A stretch of 64,000 nt of DNA, taken from assembly GCA_026119855.1 (NCBI GenBank), contig JAOWBW010001821.1, forward strand, positions 124,001 to 188,000, in the 5' to 3' direction. Each line of letters opens with the position of its first letter. Position 1 is the first letter of the stretch. The notes beneath the pieces were generated by a model that worked only from the letters and a program-made list of their open reading frames with translations, was not told where the DNA came from and did not search any database. Below, one piece after another: positions 43,202 through 54,540 of the stretch. Position numbers and translations under genes: made by a program. Source of the stretch: Campanula takesimana. Taxonomy: Eukaryota; Streptophyta; Magnoliopsida; Asterales; Campanulaceae.

Positions 43202-44618
43202 TGTTGGGTATGCTTATTATTTAACCCTCCTATATATGTTAGAATTGATTGATACCATCACGTAAGTTTATTTTAAGGACTTTAGGACCCTATGTAAGAA
43301 GTTTTGTAACTTCAATTTTAGCTAAGTCCTCTCTATAGACTAGGCTTAATGTTTAGGGCTGAAGCTTTGGATTTGAGGTCTCATGAGCATATGTCTAAGT
43401 GTGATGCGCATGACCTTCATGCGCAGCACCATCTGCGCATACCTATGCGCATGATTTTCATGCGCAGCGCAGATATACCTTAGTCAAATCTCTTATTTCC
43501 TGACCTCACCTTTGTATAGCTTGGAAAGCGTTAGGTAAAGCTACGCTTTTTGGTATGAGTCAAAGTGCTGATGTGGACAATCGACAACGTGCTCACTCAG
43601 CATACACGTGGATGGAGAGACGCGCCTCAGTTTGAAAATTCAAATTGAAGACAGCTGTCACCCTTCTAGAAGATATCTGAAAGCTGTCAACTTGCTGTCT
43701 CCAACGGCTATAAAGGACAACTGCGCGCCAATCACATTGTGACAGCGCATCATCCTTGTTTTGCTCCCCAACGGCTAGTTTTTGGAGCTTAGCTATAATA
43801 GCATGCTCATCCTCATTTTCCAAGTTGCTTGTGAACCACTTGAGTTTTTGCTTCCAAAGAGAAAGTTTGAAAATTTGAAGATTGCTTGCTCATTTCCAGA
43901 ATTCCCAAGAACAACCTTCATACCTTCATACTTAATCCAAGCCCAGATCCTATAAGCCTTTATAACACCAGAATCTTGTGCTTTCTATCTCATAGATTCA
44001 AAGATCCCAGATTTCTGATACACACACACACCTCTTGAAGTTTCGATCTCATCGATCTTACTTCTAGAGATACACCGGTTATTGTCTAGGATTTGTTCTT
44101 TCATAGATTATAGATCTTTGAGTTAGTTTGTTCTAAATATTTGTAACTTGTAACTCTCTCATAATAAGATCTCCTTTAGAAATCCAAGACTAACCATCTT
44201 GGTAGAGGACGTAGATCTTTTCCCGATCGAACCTCTCCAAATAGCTTGTCTTTATATATTCTGCTTTGCATTCTACATTTGAGCTTTACTAATATATTTC
44301 TTTGTTTGATCTTTATAGATTGTATTGCTTTGATAGAATTGTGTTTGTGTGCGTTTTGCCTTAGTCTCATTTTGCGCCACTCATTAGCCTAAATCTTAGT
44401 GCGTGCGTATTTACACTTCTGCGCATACTCCCTGCGCATAAGTGCTTGCTTTAAACTTCCGCTGTGCATTTCACACTCTTGCTGTGCGCTATACTTAGCC
44501 AAATTAAGAGTCGTGCGCATTTGCCATTGTTTTGCAAAAGGGTTTAAAAAGAATTTTAAAACGCTATTCACCCCCCTCTAGCATTTTTCATACCCTTGTT
44601 GCCCTTCTGGGACCAACA
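43202..44618 (+). mobile_element. 5' LTR of the Sirevirus-like element (1417 bp)
   Basis: TGTTGGGTATGC to GGGACCAACA, then the primer site. It has a TATA box at 43709-43714 and clusters of TGCGCAT/ATGCGCA words at 43403-43480 and 44398-44520. Confidence 0.85.
43709..43714 (+). promoter_or_regulatory. TATA box of the Sirevirus-like LTR
   Basis: CGGCTATAAAGGACA; a plausible core promoter in the middle of the LTR. Confidence 0.55.
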
Positions 44619-44620
44619 AG

Positions 44621-44633
44621 TGGTATCAGAGCA
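44621..44633 (+). other. Primer-binding site of the Sirevirus-like element
   Basis: TGGTATCAGAGCA, two bases after the LTR end, complementary to initiator tRNA-Met. Confidence 0.95.
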
Positions 44634-44691
44634 AACACCTTTATAAAACACTTTTGTTTTTCAAGCTTAACAGCTTGGGTGCCGATTCTAA

Positions 44692-45442
44692 ATGGCAAAA
44701 TCAAAACCTATGGAACTGCAAACTACACTCACATTCCGGTCTTTGATGAAGATCATTTTGACATGTGGAAATTCAGCATATTGACCCATCTAAACTCAAT
44801 CGATGAAAGGCTCCATGACACCGTAGTTTATGGACCTTACATTCCAGTTAAAGCGAATACAAATCCACGCACCAACGATGCTCAACCTACATTTCTTAAA
44901 CTGAAGGAAGAATGGACTGAGGAAGAAACAAGAAGAGTTGCAAATGACGGAAAAGCAAGAAACATTCTCCTAAGCACTCTAAGCACGGCTATGAAACAAC
45001 AAGTCATGCATTGTGCTACTGCTAATGAGCTATGGGATGCCATTGAAGAGCATATAGAAGGAGATACCATTTGCAAGGAGAACAAGAGATACGAAGTACA
45101 AAAGAGATTCAACAATTTCTCTCAACTCCCCGGAGAAACCTTAAGACAAACTTATGAACGCTTTTGTGAAATTATCAATCTATGTATTTCACATGGCATG
45201 AAGTTTTCAAACAAAGATTTGAATGTCAATTTTCTCCAAGCTTTTGGATCAAGATACCTACATAAATCTAGCGCTCTTGAAGATGCTGGAACTTTGGATG
45301 ATTGGACTCTAAGGAACCTTTATGCTAATCTAAAGTTTATGAGCTCAAACTTCAGCGAATTAGTGAAACTAAAGGAAAATCAAAATCTGTTGCAATGGTG
45401 GCGCATAGAGAGGAAGCCCAACCTCCTGCGCCTGCGCCTATT
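44692..45442 (+). pseudogene. Sirevirus-like gag, N-terminal part
   Basis: An ATG at 44692 is the likely original start, but the gag domain reads in another frame, so a 1-bp shift follows the start. The domain frame gives HIPVFDEDHFDMWKFSILTH, then TANELWDAIEEHIEG, RYEVQKRFNNFSQLPGETLR and NFLQAFGSRYLHKSSALED, the pattern of the copia-type gag domain (UBN2 family by memory). TN4 cuts it at 45443 and gag resumes at 57664. It would form particles that package the element RNA. Confidence 0.8.
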
Positions 45443-46944
45443 TGTAAGGATCCCGCCCCACGCGCGGAAACGCGATTGGTGTATGGGGCGAAACACCAAA
45501 CACGGGAACCGGTCAAATTTAACGGAGTCACCACATTTTGTTAATTTTAAACCCAACAAAATGACAAAGGTTTGAGTTCAAAGGTTCGGAGGTCAGGTTA
45601 CAACTTGGGAGGAGGTTTTACGTCCTCTCAAGTTACCTCGGACAAAGCGAGTCTCCCTAAGTTAGTTAAAATGTGCATATGTGTGTGTGTGTATTTAACG
45701 GAAAAGTTCTGTTGTTGATTTCATTTGAGAAACTCGGCTGAAAAAGGGGCCTTGAGTGATAAGACAAAGGTCAGAGGGCAAAACAGGCAATTTTGCCCTC
45801 CTACCTAAAGTATCCCTACGGCTGGAGGAGGCAATTCTGGGGTTTTTACAGTTTGCTCAAGAACAGTCCAGTTCAGAACAGAAACATGGCATTCTGTCTG
45901 AAGCTGGACAAACTGTTTTTGATCCCAGTTTGCAAGAAATCATTTTACAAGTTTTATAACATCATTCCTATGCTAAATGATCATCACTTGGTTCCCCAAA
46001 ACAAGTATTTGGGTGTGATCATGAGCAATCATAGGAGAAAATCAAGAAAGTTGATGAATGTCCCCTTTGGACCAAAGTTGGTCATTTGGTGAATAAAGAT
46101 TGGAAATTTATCACCAAGATGACATCTTTATGACTTAAAATCCTTCTAAGAGTCAAAATAACATATAAAGATTGAATCTTTATGACCCAAAAGTGGGATT
46201 TTGAGGCTAAACCAAAGAGGAAAATGATAAACACTAAGGTTTCATCACCCTCATGATTATCATGGCCAAACAAGCATAACATTTGAATGAATAAGGAATG
46301 TAAATGACAATCAACAAGTCTATGAGTGTCTAGGTTTAGAACCTCTTCCATACAAGGTATGGAGGGCACCTTGGAACTTCTCATAGCTTGGACAAGATAG
46401 TAATGTAATAGATAGGTATATAGTGCTTGATAATGGACAAGTCTTGCAAGAAATAAAAGGTGCTTGAAATGGACAAGTCTTTGCATGAATGAAGAGTAAA
46501 TACATGTATAACGAAGATATAAGAAAGAAAATAGGAGTAAGATAAAGAGAAAGGAGGGGGAGGTGGCTTTTACCTATGATGGTTATGGCCAATCTTCCTT
46601 TCTTCTCTCCTTTTTTTGGTATGTGATCACTCTCACTCTTACTCTGTGGTAATTCCAGCAGAGTGACCTCCCTAATGTGTATTTCTCCCCCCCTCAAATG
46701 ATCAGCAAGGGGTTCTATTTATAGGGACTGAGGGTGCCCAAACCAGCCGTACAGCTAGGCCCCTCTAGTACCCAAATCATCAGTACGGCTCAGCCTGGCG
46801 AGCTTCTGGATTTTTCCAATTTTATACCAGAGTAGTCCTGGAATTTATAGCTTATCCTAGGGAGGTCCTGGCCTATTAGCTTATACCTGAAACGGTGCTA
46901 AGGCTACCTCTAAGATAGGTCGGTTTCAGATTGGGGTACTTACA
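45443..46944 (-). mobile_element. TN4 3' LTR (1502 bp)
   Basis: From TGTAAGTACCCC (minus, 46944) to ATCCTTACA (45443). U5 decamer as GAGTCACCAC at 45525-45534; hairpin A near 45598-45640 has lost its terminal pair. TATAAATA box near 46710-46720. Confidence 0.93.
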
Positions 46945-46957
46945 GAGCCCCTCGGCA
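46945..46957 (-). other. TN4 polypurine tract
   Basis: The minus strand reads TGCCGAGGGGCTC before the LTR. Confidence 0.75.
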
Positions 46958-47067
46958 ACGTCGCTTCGAAGGAGCGGGGTTGTCGATAGAAATAAGCATC
47001 CCAATCTGACGGGACGACGGCTTTAACCGATTTTGGTTGCATGGCTGGACCTAGTGGTATAGGATTC

Positions 47068-47105
47068 CTACGTATCCCGTTCGCGGGGAATCAAGCCTAA
47101 CGTAG
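47068..47105 (-). other. CTACG/CGTAG module (TN4, distal)
   Basis: CTACG 47068-47072 and CGTAG 47101-47105, with CCCGTTCGCGGG inside the loop as an extra short stem. Confidence 0.65.
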
Positions 47106-47259
47106 TTCGGAGGTACGCGGGGTTACTTAGATCCGCAAGGAGGCATGACTCTAGGGGTCAGATGCGAGACATGGTCAACTTGGCTCTATGGGAGAGGGTT
47201 GACTTGCTGGGGATACGGTCAACTTGACTCTATAGGAGAGGGTTGACTTACACGAGACA

Positions 47260-47848
47260 GATTTTTACTGGGCTTACGTCGGGGACGGCCTATGGTGACT
47301 ATTCTAAGTCCAAGCTTGACCGGGGTCAACTCCATCTTTGGGGAGATTGACGGGAAAACTGTCTTACGTCCCTCTAAGGACTGCCGGGACAAAGGCTCTA
47401 GCCTATAACGACTATTCTAAGTCATAGCTTGACCGGGCTCAACTCCATCTTTGGGGAGATTGACGGAAAAACTGGTCTTACGTCCCTCTAAGGACTGCCG
47501 GGACAAAGGCTCTAGCCTATAATGACTATTCTAAGTCATAGCTTGACCGGGGCCAACTCCATCTTTGGGGAGATTGATGGAAAACTGGTCTTACGTCCTC
47601 TAAGGACTGCCGGGACAAAGGCTCTAGCCTATAACGACTATTCTAAGTCATAGCTTGACCGGGGTCAACTCCATCTTTGGGGAGATTGACGGGAAAACTG
47701 GTCTTACATCCCTCTAAGGACTGCCGGGACAAAGGCTCTAGCCTATAACGACTATTCTAAGTCATAGCTTGACCGGGGTCAACTCCATCTTTGGGGAGAT
47801 TGACGGGAAAACTGGTCTTACGTCCTCTCTAAGGACTGCCGGGACAAA
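47260..47848. repeat. 114-bp tandem array in TN4
   Basis: About five units of 112-114 bp, each with GCTTGACCGGGGTCAACTCC, TTTGGGGAGATTGACGG, CTGGTCTTACGTCC and GACTATTCTAAGTCATA. Unit starts lie at about 47314, 47427, 47541, 47653 and 47767. It passes directly into the 79-bp array. Confidence 0.92.
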
Positions 47849-48631
47849 ACATTCGAGTCAACTCCACCTTTGGGGAGTTTGACAAGGCAAACTGGTCTTA
47901 CATCCCACTAAGGATTGCCGGGACAAAACATTCGAGTCAACTCCACCTTTGGGAGTTTGACAAGGCAAACTGGTCTTACATCCAACTAAGGATTACCGGG
48001 ACAAAACATTCGAGTCAACTCCACCTTTGGGGAGCTTGACAAGGCAAACTGGTCTTACATCCCACTAAGGATTTCCGGGACAAAACATTCGAGTCAACTC
48101 CACCTTTGGGGAGCTTGACAAGGCAAACTGGTCTTACATCCCACTAAGGATTGCCGGGACAAAACATTCGAGTCAACTCCACCTTTGGGGAGCTTGACAA
48201 GGCAAACTTGTCTTACATCCCACTAAGGATTGCCGGGACAAAACATTCGAGTCAACTCCACCTTTGGGGAGTTTGACAAGGCAAACTGGTCTTACATCCC
48301 ACTAAGGATTGCCGTGACAAAACATTCGAGTCAACTCCACCTTTGGGGAGTTTGACAAGGCAAACTGGTCTTACATCCCACTAAGGATTGCCGGGACAAA
48401 ACATTCGAGTCAACTTCACCTTTGGGGAGTTTGACAAGGCAAACTGGTCTTACATCCCACTAAGGATTGCCGGGACAAAACATTCGAGTCAACTCCACCT
48501 TTGGGGAGCTTGACAAGGCAAACTGGTCTTACATCCCACTAAGGATTGCTGGGACAAAACATTCGAGTCAACTCCACCTTTGGGGAGCTTGACAAGGCAA
48601 ACTGGTCTTACATCCCACTAAGGATTGCCGG
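47849..48631. repeat. 79-bp tandem array in TN4
   Basis: About ten units of 79 bp (starts at 47849, 47928, 48006, 48085 and so on) with ACATTCGAGTCAACTCC and AAGGATTGCCGGGAC. The unit shares its core (GTCAACTCC, TTTGGGGAG, TGGTCTTAC, AAGGA, GCCGGGACAAA) with the 114-bp unit but lacks its last 35-40 bp. Confidence 0.93.
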
Positions 48632-48639
48632 CTATTTAT

Positions 48640-48960
48640 CTTAAAAGGTCGCTTTGGGGACCGGATCTTTCTTCGCGAGAGGTCGCTCGGGGACCTAAAT
48701 CCTTTTTCTCAAGAGGTCGTTTGGGGACCTAAGTTTTCTTATCTAATGGGCTTACGTCGCTAAGGGACTGCCTATGATGACTATTCTAAGTCGAGGTTTT
48801 CTTAACCTAAAACCGACCACTCTGGGAGATAAAGGTCTTAATTTAAAGGGTCACTCTAGGGACGAAGGGTTCTAACCTAAAGGGTGACTCGGGGGACGAA
48901 TGGTTTTAACCTAAAGGGTCACTCGGGAGACGAAGATTTGGTCAAGCCTACACTGCGAGA
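48640..48960. repeat. Short degenerate repeats after the TN4 arrays
   Basis: Three pieces with GAGGTCGCTCGGGGACC at about 45-bp spacing (48645-48740), then three of about 40 bp with CCTAAAGGGTCACTCGGG (48830-48925). Confidence 0.7.
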
Positions 48961-49339
48961 TGGTTGACACATTTTCTTGATACCGGGAAAGAACCTAGGG
49001 GTGACCTTCAAGACTCATTGTGGACAAAAAGGGTCCAAGACTTTGGAACAATCATTTTGAGAGGAGATCAAAAGCATTTTGCTTGAAACAATGTATTTAA
49101 CAAATGACGCCACATGGGCAAATCGGAAGTACTTATTTCCGAAAGCAAATCTTTTAACAAAGCATGTTAATCAAATTTTTGATTTTAACTTAACCATGAG
49201 GTTGGTTATGCATAAAGTCTTTTGGATTTGGTCCATTTGCTGAGAAGTCACGGGTGGTAGGATATTGGCTTGTCGCTGTCGTGGGGATAGGCCCAATGTC
49301 ATCTTTGTTGCTGCTGTCGTCGATGGGGGCATAGCCCCG

Positions 49340-49536
49340 TGTTTTTGTCGGTGTTGGTGGCGGCGTAGCCCCAATGTCATTGTATGTGTCGGGGTAGCCC
49401 CATGTCCTTCTTGTCATTGATGTTGGGGTAGCCCCATGTCCTTGTCGGCGTCGGTGGCGGCGTAGCCCCAATGTCATTGTATGTGTCGGGGTAGCCCCAT
49501 GTCCTTGTGATCGTCGTTGATGTGGAGGTAGCCCCA
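49340..49536. repeat. 97-bp direct duplication with TAGCCCC words
   Basis: CGGCGTAGCCCCAATGTCAT starts at 49361 and again at 49458; both continue with GTGTCGGGGTAGCCCC. Confidence 0.85.
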
Positions 49537-49644
49537 ATGTCGTCCTCCAACTTTTGATGTTTGCGTAGACCCCATATCGTCTTTTGACCTTTGAAGTGAG
49601 GTTAGGAACCCATCCCTTTTTTCATGACGCACCCTTTCTTTTGC

Positions 49645-49673
49645 CTAGGCCGCCTTGCGGGTTTTCAGCCTAG
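49645..49673 (-). other. CTAG-stem hairpin (TN4)
   Basis: CTAGGC (49645-49650) pairs with GCCTAG (49668-49673). In TN1 site 1 the corresponding stem is CTAGA/TCTAG, so the variable pair changed on both sides. Confidence 0.6.
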
Positions 49674-50195
49674 CGGGCTACTTTTTTGCGTCTTTTCCTT
49701 TTCCCTTTTATGAGTGATCCAGCCGACTCGATAGAACGGGGACTTTAAAGTATTTTTTGGAGGAGACATGCAAGGGCCTTTATTTAGGCGGGAGAGAGTC
49801 CCTTTATTTTTGTGAACAATGTATTATCATGGAACGGGAGGAAGCCCTTGCTCGACAGAATACAAGTGTTTAGCTCTTTCCTAATGTAGAGAGAAGAAGA
49901 GTTGTTGAGACATTTGAAACTTGCCCTAGTTAATATCATCAAATGATTGCTGGAATGGACCATGTTTATTATTAAGTCAAGATTATAACAAGCAATTAGC
50001 CTTAACATGCATAAATGTTGTGATCAATTAAGATTAAGATTCGATCAATGGCAAGATCAAAAAGATGTTTATGGGGAGTTTGGTCATTATTTGGGAATTG
50101 GTCATTGATGGGACCAAGGGAAGAGAACCGGGTCATTTTGGGAGGATCGAGGTTTGATGGATTCATTTCATGCTGTGACCGGACCCGAAGGTTGC

Positions 50196-50234
50196 CTACG
50201 TTCCCCTCAGTTTGAGGAGCTCAGGTCGCCGTAG
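50196..50234 (-). other. CTACG/CGTAG module (TN4, middle)
   Basis: CTACG 50196-50200 and CGTAG 50230-50234 with GACCGGACCCGAAGG upstream and CTCAGGTCGC inside, close to the TN1 module. Confidence 0.7.
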
Positions 50235-51109
50235 TTCGGCCGTGGGGCCTTCTTTTGCTGGGGTTGGTGTCTTTCGAAGGATGTTGTTGCTTTGCTGATG
50301 TAGATCGCTTTTCTTTGCGGTGAACTCCTCGGGATGTTCTTTAGGTGGACTTTTGCAGTGAACTTGGTGAGCTTTTGAGGTAAACTTTCTCTTTGCCAAT
50401 ATTCATTTGCTTTCCTTTTTTCCATTATCCATTTCTTTCTCTCTTATCATTTTTTTAGAGAGAGGGGAAACATTAGCCCCAACTTGCTATCTTGGACATT
50501 GGCTCATTTGTAGCCCCTTGGTGAATTCTGCCACTTCTTACTTTGACTTTTGAAGATCTGGGAAGTCCTTTGCTTGGTTACGCACGCGCGATCGTGGTTG
50601 AATCTTGGTGGTTGAGCAACAACATCCTCGCCTTTTCATTGTCTCGGGATGCCTTGATGCGCATCAAGGATTTGTATAGGAAAGGTGTATCGGGTTGTGT
50701 ATCGGGGTAATGTATGAGGGAAGATTTGCCATTGATGGTTTCTTCATGCCAATTGATCACAACATTTATTCATATCAAGATTAATTGTTTGCATTTGGCA
50801 CTTTTCATTTGTGTTAGGTCCATTCATCCTTAATGAGTCGTCATTGACTAGTATGCTTAGAAGTCAATTCGTCATTTTGGGGACGTAGCAATCAATTGAT
50901 AATAACAAGCAAAACAATTTCAAGAGTAACATATATTGCAAATAATGTCTCAAGTCTAGAGAGAAGAGAAGGAAAATGACTCTTTTATTTAGATAACTTT
51001 GTACATACCTGTCCAAGTGCGGAACTCTGTAAAAATAAAAAGGCACGGTCCAGAATGGACTCCTTTTTTTTCTTTCTAGAACCTACGAGGCTGGAAGACT
51101 AACATTTTT

Positions 51110-52600
51110 TTTTTTTTTTTTTAAGGATGGGTTCCCATGAAGCACGATGATCCATTTTCTTCCACAGTTGTTGGAGGGGTTGTCGGCGGCATATTCCATG
51201 TCTTCCACGGGGAACTCGGGTTCCATGTTGTCGGGAAAGATGTCGCGAGGCCTCCACTTGGCTTAGCGTTGCAATTGCCGGGGTCGTCTACTCATGAGGG
51301 TGAGTTGGGAGCTTGCCTGTTGGCCAAGCCTTTTGGTGATTCCCTTTCCAAAGTGCATACCTTCGTGTATGGCACTTGACGAGGGCACAGTCTTTCATTT
51401 GGTATAGCCACTCTCAGTCTCCTGAAGCTCGGGCCTCTTCTTGTGGACGGTGTCCCAATTGTTTGGTCTTCCCGCTCATGTGTATGGTTGTCTCGGATGC
51501 CAATTCGGATGTGGGCTCCTTGGACGATGTTTCCGGGGGACAAAACCGCAAAGGACTTTAGCATTTTAAACCTCAAGGTGAAATTATTAGCCATGATTCG
51601 AGAGCATGCTTCATTAGCGGATTAACCTTTTAGGCAACACGACCTTTTATTGAGAAAACTTGATCTCCATTTTCTTTTTCTAAAAGACACACTTCTTATT
51701 TTGGGTGAAAACTCACACACACATTTTTGTAACTTTTTGACAAGGCAAAATGACAATAATAATCTTATTAATGAGAACTGACAATGGACCCAAAATGGTC
51801 ACCACATGGCATCAACCGGGGAATCAAGACTTTACTAAACCTAACAGACATCTTAACGACTTTCCCTAAAGACTTATCACACGTCCTAACAATGGACTTT
51901 GACTCTTCCTAAAAAGGGGCGATGGAAGGGGTTTTGAGCTCATCTTCTGTTACGGCAACCACAACGCCATCAAGTTCCCAAACCAGGGCGTTCAAGCTTT
52001 CTTGCGCGATTAACTTCCGGATGGATGCGTTTCAAAGCGAGTGCAATGTTGGTGTCGTGCCCATGGTAGTTTTGAAAGGCACACCATTCAGTTGTGTCGT
52101 AGACGTCCCCTTGGGGTTTGTGGTTGGTAGTTGACAAGAGGTTTTGCAAGGCCTTGCCTAACCAATTCTCAAATACCTTGCTTATGGGTATTTCGAAATC
52201 CTCGTACCTTGTGAAATAGAGCTTGGCTCGGCCTTTGGCTTTTCGTTCATTGTTGACCGGACGTGGTGGGGATGAGAATCACCGCTACTTGATGCAAAGG
52301 GGTGCCCATCGAGTGTCCTTTCAACTTATCTTCCATTTGCTTTCTCTTTTTCCAACCGTGCCCAACTGAGGTGCAACATGAGGATTCTGTGGAGGTGCAT
52401 GGGTGTAGGCATACCCATAACCATAACCTTGGTGGCTTGCAGAATATACATTGGAGGCATGCAAGGAGCTTGTGGTCCAAAAGGTCTCGGACCATAGAAA
52501 TGATACGGGTCTCCGTGGGATATCATCGGGAAACCTGGTGGAGGCAAGTTGGTGATGCCGGTTCGGGTACCCATGTATGGTCTAAACAGTGACTGAGCTC
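51110..52600 (-). pseudogene. TN4 gag remnant, frame-broken
   Basis: The minus strand from 52574 encodes a proline/tyrosine-rich segment (GDPYHFYGPRPFGPQAPCMP) that continues in another frame with a GYGYGYAYTHAPPQ-type sequence. Near 52250-51930 another frame reads RYEDFEIPISKVFENWL and then TTEWCAFQNYHGHDTNIALAL, which resembles the Tat gag Cys/His block except that the last Cys is Ala. A stop follows at about 51925. Near 51240-51140 a frame encodes an acidic tail (PVEDMEYAADNPSNN) like the end of TN2 gag. Several frame changes are needed, so it is a pseudogene. I saw no protease or RT. Confidence 0.6.
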
Positions 52601-52728
52601 TGGTGACTTGGTTGATGGCATTGAATCGAGAAGGGACACGATTGGGAAGGTGTTGTGAGTATGATGCTTGAGCGTAACTGGTGTGAACAGTGGTTTGCGG
52701 GCCTTTTGAGTGGGTTGTGTTTGGGGTT

Positions 52729-53298
52729 TTATAGGAGGTGTCTTATGGGAGATGTTGGATTTGGGATGAGGCGGAGTGAGGAAGATTTGAGTGAGAGGCT
52801 CGTTGTGGACGACGGCGTGTTGGGGCGAAGAAATGGAGGTCTCGGTATTTTGATGAGATGGAGGGGGAATCTTTGGTTACAATCCGGGGGTCGGGTAGCT
52901 TCCACCCTTTCATTATGGTTGGTCACCTTGGTGAATGGCCCATCAATTTGAAACAGAGCTGTAACACCTCTTTGCCTCGTCCACTCATCAGACGGAGTTT
53001 GCGTTTCTCTGTGGCTATCTGTGATGGCTTCTTTCTCAGCCCCGGGGGTTTCTGAAGCTTGGAAAACTCTTCGTTCGTTAGGGCCATCCGAATTATCCGC
53101 GGCGTCATTTATCAAGCTACTGTCCACTGAAGTGATCTTTCTGAGGTACCGGATCGGAGAGGTTGTAGTGACCGGGGAACTTTCTGACTCCACACGCACC
53201 AGCCGCGACATGATGCTCTCTTCCACTTCATCTAAGCCACGGAAAAAAAGTAGTTTAGGCTCGGGTAAACATTGGGTGAACACTTGGGTTAGAGACAC
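52729..53298 (-). CDS. Unrecognised 189-codon frame upstream of the TN4 gag remnant
   Basis: An open minus-strand frame starting MSLTQVFTQCLPEPKLLFF, rich in Ser, Pro, Thr and Arg with no motif I recognise and no membrane segment. It sits where the gag N-terminal region would be. Another frame in the same stretch (53108-52923) has a Lys/Glu-rich sequence (MALTNEEFSKLQKPPGLRKK) that fits a gag N-terminus at least as well. Coding is therefore doubtful. Confidence 0.25.
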   Translation of the reverse strand: MSLTQVFTQCLPEPKLLFFRGLDEVEESIMSRLVRVESESSPVTTTSPIRYLRKITSVDSSLINDAADNSDGPNERRVFQASETPGAEKEAITDSHRETQTPSDEWTRQRGVTALFQIDGPFTKVTNHNERVEATRPPDCNQRFPLHLIKIPRPPFLRPNTPSSTTSLSLKSSSLRLIPNPTSPIRHLL

Positions 53299-53338
53299 AC
53301 GTGTCTCTATTTGGGATATTTGACAGGGCCGAAGTTGC

Positions 53339-53399
53339 CTACGTTCCCCTCACCACGAGGGAGGGGGTCCCACGTGATAAGAGGCTCAGGTCACCGTAG
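53339..53399 (-). other. CTACG/CGTAG module (TN4, proximal, extended loop)
   Basis: CTACG 53339-53343 and CGTAG 53395-53399, 61 bp end to end because of a GC-rich loop insertion (GAGGGAGGGGGTCCC). The conserved CTCAGGTCAC remains. Unlike the others it lies 5' of the gag Cys/His region in element orientation. Confidence 0.65.
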
Positions 53400-53559
53400 T
53401 TCGAACGGGTTTAGAATCTTAAGAGGGAAGGACGAACACGACTAGTGTCTTAACGAGAATCCATCCAAGGACTTGACTGGCTTCCTAGAGGACTATTCTT
53501 AGAATTTAACGGGGATCTTTGCGGGGACCTAGGGGACTTTGCCTAGGGTCTCAACGGGG

Positions 53560-54540
53560 ATCTTAACGAGGGTCTTGAAGGATAACATGGATCTTCCAAA
53601 GACTTAACGGGACTTGACGGAGGTCTTGAAGGATAACATGGATCCTTCCAAAGACTAAACGGGACTAATCAAAAGTCTTGGAGGATAACATAGATCCGTC
53701 CAAAGGCTAAACGGGACTATTCAAAAGTCTTGGAGGATAACATGGATCCGTCCAAAGACTAAACGGGACTAATCAAAAGTCTTGGAGGATAACATGGATC
53801 CGTCTAAAGACTAAACAGGACTAATCAAAAGTCTTGGAGGATAACATGGATCCATCCAAAGGCTAAACGGACTTGACGGAGGTCTTGAAGGATAACATGG
53901 ATCCTTCCAAAGGCTAAACGGGACTAATCAAAAGTCTTGGAGGATAACATGGATCCGTCCAAGATTAAACGGGACTTGACGGAGGTCTTGAAGGATAACA
54001 TGGATCCTTCCAAAGACTAAACGGGACTAATCAAAAGTCTTGGAGGATAACATAGATCCGTCCAAAGGCTAAACGGGACTATTCAAAAGTCTTGGAGGAT
54101 AACATGGATCCGTCCAAGAACTAAACGAGACTAATCAAAAGTCTTGGAGGATAACATGGATCCGTCCAAAGACTAAACGGGACTAATCAAAAGTCTTGAG
54201 GATAACATGGATCCGTCCAAAGACTAAACAGGACTAATCAAAAGTCTTGGAGGATAACATGGATCCATCCAAAGGCTAAACGGGACTTGACGGAGGTCTT
54301 GAAGGATAACATGGATCCTTCCAAAGGCTAAACGGGACTAATCAAAAGTCTTGGAGGATAACATGGGTCCTCCAAAGATTAAACGGGACTTGACGGAGTC
54401 TTGAAGGATAACATGGATCCTTCCAAAGACTAAACGGGACTAATCAAAAGTCTTGGAGGATAACATGGATCCGTCCAAAGATTAAATGGGACTTGACGGA
54501 GGTCTTGAAGGATAAGATGGATCCTTCCAAAGACTTAACG
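53560..54540. repeat. 52-bp tandem array with two unit types in TN4
   Basis: About 19 units of 52 bp. Type 1 has GACTAATCAAAAGTCTTGGA and GATCCGTCC; type 2 has GACTTGACGGAGGTCTTGAA and GATCCTTCC. Both share GGATAACATGGATCC and AAACGGGAC. The types alternate in blocks, and a block of several units appears twice (near 53630-53990 and 53990-54420), so amplification was in multi-unit steps. Confidence 0.92.

Larger units (their letters stand above)
48961..51109 (-). other. TN4 3' non-coding region
   Basis: Non-coding sequence between the arrays and gag. It has a 97-bp duplication (49340-49536), the CTAG-stem block at 49630-49690, a CTACG/CGTAG module and TAGCCCC pieces, the same set as in TN1-TN3. 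No gene supported. Confidence 0.65.

Noticed and set aside
44532..44691. The ATG at 44532 as the Sirevirus gag start
   Set aside because: It lies inside the LTR and the primer site follows it; the frame is open there by chance. The ATG at 44692 is better placed but out of frame.
47260..48631. A centromeric satellite
   Set aside because: The arrays are bounded by TN4 sequence on both sides inside a 12-kb element with an exact target duplication, and only about 15 units are present.
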